Source of the DNA: Limonium bicolor
Lineage: Eukaryota > Streptophyta > Magnoliopsida > Caryophyllales > Plumbaginaceae
NCBI GenBank assembly: GCA_023374045.1
Contig: CM041778.1
Coordinates: 93,250,839-93,314,838, forward strand
Direction of reading: 5' to 3'
DNA length: 64,000 bases
Shown here: positions 56,440 through 64,000 of the stretch, one piece after another
Position numbering within the stretch: the stretch's first letter is position 1
Layout of the letters: every line of letters begins with the position of its first letter
The notes under the pieces: model-generated
Told to the model about the DNA's origin: nothing
What the model saw: only the letters and a program-made list of their open reading frames with translations
The model's database searches: none
Position numbers and translations under genes: made by a program

Positions 56440-59400
56440 TGAAATACCCCTAACCTTTAAATAATTAAATAATGAGAAAAAAAAAATACTAATTTAGGGG
56501 ATTATGAAACCCTAAGAAAGCACATAAACACTTTGGCGTTAAAAACGCACCTAAACTCCTTAAGGTCAAAACGGGCGTTAAACCGGACCTTAAGCTAACC
56601 AAAGTTAGATAAGATATAAACTCATACCGAGTCAATCAAGGATCATTATATGACCCTTACAACACAGGACCTCATCTAAAACTGAGTAAAAATGCAAAAG
56701 GCCCGGGAGTTCCCTTAAGGCCCGTAAGTCCCGGAAACCCCCGGAAATACTTTATAAGATGAAGTAAAGCATTACACTTCATTTCAAATGCACCATAACA
56801 CTTTATTAAACATATAAGATGAAGTCCTCACGCCAAATTCTCAATTAAACGCAAAGTGCTCGGAGGTGCCCGATGGGGGTCCCATAAACCCTCGGGAACG
56901 CCCCGGAGAAGTGCCGAGGTGGCACGAACTCCTATATAATTCATTCTTAGAGTTCCTATCATCATTATTCATCATTATAAAGAGAATGCTCGAGCTACTT
57001 TTTCAAAAATACACAAAGTGCTCGGGGGAAATTCTTAACGCTCCTGTTTTGCCCCGGGAGTGTCCCGGTAGCCGGGAATTGTGTCATGAGTTGATATAAC
57101 CCCATATAACTCAATGTAACTCTTTAATATATCATTATTGATCATAAATAATGTTTATAAACTGTTGGAACTCGTTGCGACAACTTATTTACCAAAATAT
57201 CCTTAGAGCACAAAACGCACTTTCGGGTGCCATAAAAACGCGTTCTACGCTATTACCTTGAAGTTTTTGTGGGGCCATGAGTTGAGAATATTAAATGGGG
57301 AGGAATTTACCATCTAAATCAATCAAATCCAGTGCTAAACTCATAGCACAAGTGGGGCCGAATTGTGATCAAAATGTACTATAAATTCAGCATTTTACCT
57401 TAGAAACTTTCATCTTTTACCTTGGTATAATGTACCAAATAAATGTTGTGACTTATAACTGTTACAATATGATCCTAATGTAATAGTGTGTGTGACAAAG
57501 ACCAAGTTAAAAATCAGTCCCATATGGCTACCAAAGTGGCCAATTTCTATAGTCAAAAGACAAAGGAATTTGCTTTTGTAAAACCATAGAATAGGATGAC
57601 TCACCTCCACACATTCCATGTGACATTATGTCAAAATAATCTCAGTCAAATAAGTCTCTCATTGCCGAAAACCTGCAGGAAAAGAGCAAGAGATTAGTTT
57701 AGGGAAAAGGCATGAAAGTATATACTTAAAGTAGATCTAGCTTTATTCATGGCAATAAACAAATTAATCTACCCATTCTCTAGCCTAAGGCTGCCGAAAA
57801 TAAGCAGGCAAAAGGGAGTTTGATTGCCTCACAATAATCAAATAAGACACCTACCTAACTAAGCATGTTCTCTTGTCTTCAAATAACAAAAATCAAAGGA
57901 CTACAAACAGCACATGGCCGTGAGCCTACAAGGAAAGAAGACAAAATTAGCATGGGTAATTCAACATAGAAAATGCAAAAGAAATACCTTACCTAATTTC
58001 CTAGCATTTTTGCCTTGTCATCTTGTGTCAATTGACAACCAAAGTCTCCTTTCTCCTCTTCATGTGCCGAAAGCAAGCTTAATTATGGGCATTTTATGGA
58101 GCCAAGAGTCAAGCTAATAAACTAAGGAAAAGCTAGACAACTTTGACATTATTTTGTAAAAAGAGAGATTCTTTCCTTCCTTGCCTATTCCCTTAATTTC
58201 ATACGTGAGCATTAGCCATTATCCTTGCTCACACTTAGCCGATTTTGGTAAGCATTCTTCTCTCTTTTCTTTCTTCCTTAGCTACTTCTTCTTGTGAGCT
58301 TCAAGCTCCATTAATGGAGGTTTAACTTTAAACTCCATTTTGTGTTAGATTCCTAGCAACTTCCAACAAGTCTTGAAGCAAGAATCATCCTAGCAACCAT
58401 ACAAGTTTTCGCCAAGCATTATTACTCCAAGGGGTTGTCTTGATTCAACAACACACTCAAGGAACAAACAAGATCAAGTTAAGGTATATTTCTTTTGTTT
58501 GGAATCCTAGTAAATACCTTAAGCTATGTCCGAAACTTTCATCTCTTAAATCAATGTTCTCTTCATCATCTCATGAAGGAAACTTGAATCTCCAATCATC
58601 CCAAGGTGTACCGAAAATTACTTGGCAAATACCTAAGGTAAACTCTTATAAACTACTTCAACTTACTTATAAATCCTTGTTAGAAGTCTAACACTTGGAT
58701 CTCCTAAACCTATACATGGGGGCCAAAATTCTACAACAATATAGCATTGGAGGAGCTTGGAATTCAGGAGGAAATCAAGTACAAGAATCATGTTGATTTA
58801 AGGAGTAAGTTTCTATAATTAAATCTATTAAGTTTAAGTTTGATTTAAACTTCAAACTTTAGTACAAATTTATGTACAAATCGTTCATTAAATAGGAGCC
58901 AAAACTATAGGTTATATCACCAAGAAAATAATTTATAATATACAAGGTAAGATTATTACCTTAAGGTATAAAATTTGTGTCACAAGATTAATTATGATGC
59001 ATATATAATTAAGCCAAATTACCTAGGAGTTAAATGCTTAATTTTGAGCTTATAATCATCCTAAGTCATTAACATAATTTTTAGAAGGGTTATATGGCTT
59101 ATATACATTTATATATACTTATTATAATATAAATCAAGTTTTAAAACCATATGATAAATATTTATTAAAGCCGAGAATAAAAGAGTTCATTTGGTGATTT
59201 TTGAAGAATATAAGTATATTAGCTTATATTATAAATTTTGGGAATATTAAAAATAGCTACAATTATTTAAATGGCTAGTTTATTAAGTTATGTGGCTAAA
59301 TTGTAATTTTGAAAAGATTAGTGTACTAATAATAAATGCCGAGAGTTAAAGGACTTATTTGGCATAGTTATGATATAATATAAGGTAGGAATTAATATTA

Positions 59401-61073
59401 TGAATTTTGGTTAAATTAAACAAGTGTTTAAGTGTTAAAATAACAATTTATAAAGTTTTGGGGCTATTTTGTAATTTCTAGAAAATATTTTTTTTTTCCT
59501 AATTACATATGATTTTATGGGCATATTAAGTATCAATTATGAAATTAGGCTTGGGTCAAAGTGTTGACCAAAAACTTTAGGTTAAAATGATTTATAACAT
59601 AAAATATTAAGTTTATAAAAGTTTTGGGGTGAATATGTAATTTATAAAAGTTTACTTATAAAACCGAATTGAATAAGGGGCGAAAACATAATTTATGGAA
59701 TATATGGGTCATTTCGATATTTTAGGAAATTAAATATTAAAACTATAGTTTTATGAGTTAATATGTAACTTATATAAAATTTTGGGGTTAAAATGTAAAT
59801 ATAGAAAATATATGTTGAAAACCGAGAGTTTAAGGTTGGTTATTTAGTAATTCATAAAAGTTAGTATATTCACTTTGTAATTACCGAAAGTAATGTGGTT
59901 TATTTAGTAATTTACTAAAGTTAATGTGTTCAAGATATAATTACCGAATTTATAAGGTTGGTTTTGTAATTTAATAAAGAAAGGAATTAAAACTAAGTAA
60001 TATAATGTATTTTGGAGTATAATGTAAAGTTTACAAAATAATTATGGTTATAATAAAAATAACCAAATTGTATTAATATATAGAATAAGTGAAAACAATT
60101 ATGAGAATATAATTAATGAGATGAAGATATACCATGAAATGGAAATTCATTATCACAGGTAGTTGTTACATAAAACAACAAACTGTTAAACTACCTCGAA
60201 CCACTGTTAAATAACAGGGAGAAATAAAGAACATACGGGGTTAGTATACTACGGGTATTAGTTCTGTAGCAACAGTACTGTAATAGTTAGTGCTAGTTGT
60301 ATTAACATTACCCGGTATTTGTATGTACGTATAACAGCGTTACGGGGAGAAACTACTAAGCGTGAACTGTCAAGCTAGCAATTTTCACGGTGAACGGTAT
60401 GTTAATTGTGTGGTCTGAATGTCCTAAGGATTTTCCTGAGGTCCAGACGTTGTGTGTTTAATTGCTAAGAGCGATATCTGTGATTTATATATATGATCTT
60501 GTATTCTGTATTGCTCGACACCACTACGTTTTATTTTACGCGGACGTCTTATGACTGGAAGTTTATACATCTAAACTCAAACAAGACTGTGTGACCTTTA
60601 GGTATTACGTGAACCTAACTGATGGTCAACTGTTATAGTCTTAAACTCAAGGATTGGATATTGTATCACTGACTAAAGGGCTAACTTACAAAGAGAGGAT
60701 TCCAGCTAGTTTCGACTATCTGGTTGCGCATCGTGATCACTACGAGGGACTGCTATCAAGAGTCACTCAAGGGAATCCATTATCCACATTCGATGATGGC
60801 AGAGGGCACTACTGTTGGTGCACAGGTTTCGGCCGAATTGGTCGCCTTTAAGGCAAATAAACTATCCAGAGCCATAAGGTTAGCTGGCAACGGTTCCATT
60901 GGAACCCAGGGGACTACCGTCCATTAATAAGTTATTAAGGGTTGTCCTAACATGACACCCGAGGTGGAAACTAATTGGAAGGTTTAAGTGATTGGTTAAA
61001 AGGATAAGGGCCATGAGGCCAACTAACAAGTACAGTTAATTAATACGCGTATCTTGTTAGGTTACTGTTATGG
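56440..61073 (+). mobile_element. large LTR-like block, possible 4.6-kb solo LTR
   Basis: Begins TGAAATACCCCTAACC at 56,440, the same first ten bases as the solo LTR at 43,310. ATTAT precedes it (56,435-56,439), and ATTAT recurs at 61,074-61,078. The composition resembles the 43,310 LTR: a zone of CGTTTTAACGCC/GTCCCGG-type text, a CT-rich leader-like zone (58,160-58,300) and repeated AAGGTAA sites. No pol gene is present. The proposed right end does not finish in CA (it reads GTTACTGTTATGG), so the boundary is doubtful. Short ORFs within have no domains. Confidence 0.45.
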
Positions 61074-61078
61074 ATTAT

Positions 61079-64000
61079 TGGGTAATAACCCCGGACTAAA
61101 AATGGTGATTTAATTACTTCTAATAAAATTATAAGGGCCTAATTGTGGTCTAGAAAATATTGGTAAAAAGAATAAAACCAAAGAAAAGAGAAAAACGCTT
61201 GAAAAGCGAAAAACGCTTAAATGCGTATTAAATTTAAATAAGAGATATAAGATCTCGTAAGGGTCCGAGATGGATTCCTAAGGCTTAGTTAGGCCTAATT
61301 AGTGAACGGGAATGATTCCCGAAGAAAACGGATCCAAATAATGGATTAAAAATGCTAACGGAGTTTTAAGCACGTTTTTCGAGAAAACCCGAAAACGCAA
61401 CTTTAAGTGGTCAAAAGGACCCGTAAAAATTATAGTTGATTAAATAACTATAAATAAATATTAATGGAAGCTTAATAACCATTAAAATTAATTAAACGAG
61501 AAAATTCCGGAAAACGGACCCGGTAAATGAATAGTGACTAACCGGGAGACGAAACGCGTTTAATTCGAAAAGACGAAAAACGACCCGGCCATTAATAGTG
61601 TGGGCCGGTTTTGATTAATGAGTGTACACCCATTAATAGCTTGCTAGCTATTAAGTATAACAAGACAAATAAATAAGTAAGTAAAGTAAATAGTATAAAG
61701 TGAAAAAGTAAAATAAAAAGCTTACCTCTCACCTTCCTCCTTCTTCATTCCACGTACTTGCCCAGCCCTCTGAAATTTCCTTCCTCTTCCTCGCGAGACG
61801 AACAGCAACCAACACCAACCACCTTCCTCTTCAATCTCCTCTAACTTGCTCGTTTCTTCACCGAATCGCACCAAATTGCCACCGTTGGACTCGTATCGGC
61901 GAGGGCTACGTTTTCCACCCCTCAAAACTCGATTCCTCCATCTTCATCTCCATTGACGTTGGAGCTTTCGAAGCTTGAAGAGTAGATTTCAACTCTTCTT
62001 CTTCTCCTTAATGCTTTAAGGTAATTATAAGCAAGAGTTTTGCTCATTTCTAGCTCATTCTTGTAATTTGGGAAAATTTTCCTCACGTTGAAATTTTCCC
62101 CATGCTAGCCGTGAGCTCCTTGCCCTTGTGGAGTGTTGGAAATGCCCATTTGATTGCCAAGCTAGCCATTTGGTTATCCTAAGGTAATACCTAAACTAAA
62201 CCTTTGAAACTAGCACTTAATATATATATTAGGTTGTGTGGAGGAAAAGTAAATGGTTGTTGAATGTGTGCTTTGGGCGGTGATTGTAGTTGGCAATCAA
62301 TAGCCTTGTGTGGTGTGGAAAACAAGAAGAGAAAGAGAGAGCAAGAGAACGTGGGGAGAGAAGAGAAATCAGAAAAGAAAGAAAAACTAGCAAGGTAATG
62401 AACTTACCTTGGGTTGTTTTGTTCTCTGTAAACCGATTTGGAATGTAATAAATAACCATGAACTAGTGTAGTCTTGTACTACAATATTGGTTTCTTGAGT
62501 GAGGAAGCTTTAATGCTGTTTGGGGATGCAAAACAAAATTAGAACCTGAGCTTGTATTGTGGATAACAGAGGGGAATTAATGTGTTGCTGTATGGATGTT
62601 TATTGTTTGTGATAACAGGGATGTAAAAACTGATTTTTGGTGGTTGTTGTAGTGTGGTGTAAATGCTAAGAATGTAGCTAAGCTAATGGCAAAATTTGTT
62701 TAGGAAATAATGCCATTGGAGGGCTTGGAATGGCATCAGTAAGTGAGGTTTGAATGGTTTAAAGAGAGAAACCAAAATCTGTTACAAACCGATGGAAAAC
62801 AGAGAGAAAACAGGTTGAAGTAGTGTAAAGAATCTAAGTAAAATGAGCTAGATTGGTGAGTGTACTTGGTGTTTGGTTTAAGGTGATTAAGAAGGGTAAT
62901 TAGTCACTAAAACATGAAGATTTTAGTTGGTGAAGGTTGGATAATTAATGGGCAAAGAGAGGGCCTTGAACAGAGAGAAACTGTCAAAATTTGTAATCTG
63001 TAGCAGGGTCCGGGACCTAGGTCCAGGACCAAGTCCCGGACCACCCCTATTTTACCCCCCGAGAGTTGTTTGTTTTTTGGTCCGGGTCTTAACCCCATGA
63101 CAAGTCCCGGACCATGTGCACTTTTCAACCCGAGAATCACTGCTTGTTGGTCCGGGTCCTAGTTCATGCCAAGTCCCGGACCACATACCATTTTTTAAAC
63201 CGAGATTCTTCCTGCCTTATGGTCCGGGACTTAGCTCCTGAATGAAGTCCCGGACCCAAAGTGAAATAATGCCCGAGAGTTTATGCCTTGTAATGGTCCG
63301 GGACTTAGGGTGGGGACCAAGTCCCGGACCACCCCAGAAACGTACAGAGAGTGTTTTAAAGGGGTTAAATGATGGGGGATTGAATGTTAATGATGCTATA
63401 AGATGTTAAGGCCTTGTTTGGTGACATGTAAAGGCCCTAGGAAATGTGAGGAAGTGTTAGAAGTGTTTGAGATGTGAGAGCTTAAAGTAACAAAAGTGAA
63501 ACCGAGATACGGGATAACGGGGTAACTACGGGAATAAACCTCTTTAAATATGTTCCGTATGATCTAGTATTAATAATAATGTTTGAAACATTATCAGAGA
63601 GTCGTGCGCGACCGAGCATGGAGAGATGCCACGGTAAAGTAAAAAACCCCGGTGAAAGGTATGATTTCTCATGCCCGTATGCTAACCGAGTTAACACTGA
63701 TTTGTGTTTTGTGTGCCGGCTTAAATCAAGATTAAAGCATGAAATAATCCCTTGTTTGATTATGCATGCATTGTTGTATGTTGAATGAGCTAACATACTT
63801 GTATGCCGGTGTGGTCTAACTTAGTGCATAGACCGACTCTTAGTGAGTATTGACTGACTAGAAACCCGTTGAACGGGTAGTCACATAACCAATGGTATTA
63901 TGCAAACACACACAAGCTATCGATTAAAGTATAACGATAACACAAACATATGAACTCCCTAAAATGCGAGGAGATGTACGGGTTGAGTATATACCCGATA
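61079..64000 (+). mobile_element. LTR block related to the 4.4-kb solo LTR, truncated by the window end
   Basis: From about 61,079 (TGGGTAATAACCCCGGAC) the sequence is colinear with 43,310 onward: GGGCCTAATTG, AAAAACGCTT, ATTCCCGAAGAAAA, CGTTTTTCGAGAAA, AATTCCGGAAAACGGA, a CT-rich leader zone at 61,720-61,860, the hairpin array at 63,007, then GGGATAACGGGGTAA and CCCCGGTGAAAGGTATGATT. The end of the LTR lies beyond the window, so solo or full-length status is unknown. ORFs inside have no domains. Confidence 0.75.
63007..63330. repeat. array of five GC-rich hairpins
   Basis: Units at 63,007-63,042, 63,079-63,113, 63,149-63,182, 63,221-63,255 and 63,295-63,330, spaced 70-74 bp. Each starts GGTCCGGG and ends AAGTCCCGGACC; the inner stem varies (ACTT, TCTT, ACCT, TCCT). 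Spacers contain CCGAGA. Same family as 45,413-45,594, which has three units. Confidence 0.93.

Noticed and set aside
61722..61925. Basic/acidic minus-strand ORF
   Set aside because: Antisense to the CT-rich leader-like zone of an LTR; composition artefact.
1..64000. tRNA, rRNA or snRNA genes
   Set aside because: No cloverleaf-compatible A and B box pair or conserved rRNA segment was noticed by eye; a tRNAscan or Infernal run would be needed to exclude them.

Overview
The window reads as AT-rich nuclear DNA of a flowering plant, most likely a eudicot. The grounds are plant gene families (a GT47 xyloglucan-galactosyltransferase-type gene, an LRR protein, a fragment of an LRR receptor kinase) and typical plant transposons: Stowaway-like and Harbinger-like MITEs, hAT, Mutator-like and CACTA elements, a LINE, Copia and probable chromovirus LTRs. 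No bacterial operon, CRISPR array or virus was seen. Only one gene is confidently intact: a single-exon GT47 glycosyltransferase at 38,950-40,560 (+). A small ORF for an uncharacterised basic, C-terminally hydrophobic protein (28,023-28,406, +) looks real but could not be named. An LRR-protein gene on the minus strand (19,988-21,193) is broken by many single-base indels, although its protein signal is well preserved piecewise.

Layout. 0-5.7 kb: a row of non-autonomous hAT-like elements with GGGT/GGTGACGGG-rich ends, plus a Stowaway-like MITE. 5.7-7.4 kb: a dead LINE with a mutated catalytic motif and a 124-bp tandem duplication. 7.5-18 kb: MITE-type elements, some nested, several with clear target-site duplications (TSDs). 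20-21.2 kb: the broken LRR gene. 22-25 kb: repeats and a foldback. 25.5-28.4 kb: exon-like remnants of an unidentified gene, then the small ORF. 28.9-37.6 kb: CACTA-like ends around a decayed Copia element (minus strand), a palindrome-rich repeat zone and a 1.25-kb solo LTR. 38.9-40.6 kb: the GT47 gene.

41.2-49.6 kb is a dissectable transposon nest. A tandem array (unit about 115 bp) carries a hAT-like element (42,355-47,803, perfect 8-bp TSD). That element carries a 4.4-kb solo LTR (43,310-47,731, perfect 5-bp TSD). A separate 1.34-kb foldback (47,927-49,265, near-perfect 9-bp TSD) interrupts the same array. 49.8-54.6 kb is a CACTA-like element full of TTGGTGCAA-type subterminal repeats. It holds apparent captured gene pieces: an SKM1-like LRR segment and two correctly spliced-looking minus-strand exons. 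55.3-56.0 kb holds a roughly 150-bp tandem array. 56.4-64 kb is two large LTR-like blocks; the second is related to the 4.4-kb solo LTR and runs off the window.

The most unusual signal is an array of GC-rich perfect or near-perfect hairpins (GGTCCGGGACTT / AAGTCCCGGACC, about 72-bp period). It occurs three times in the solo LTR and five times in the second LTR block. A differently sequenced but similarly built palindromic array lies at 33.6-34.2 kb. All family names rest on motifs and recall; no database search was possible.
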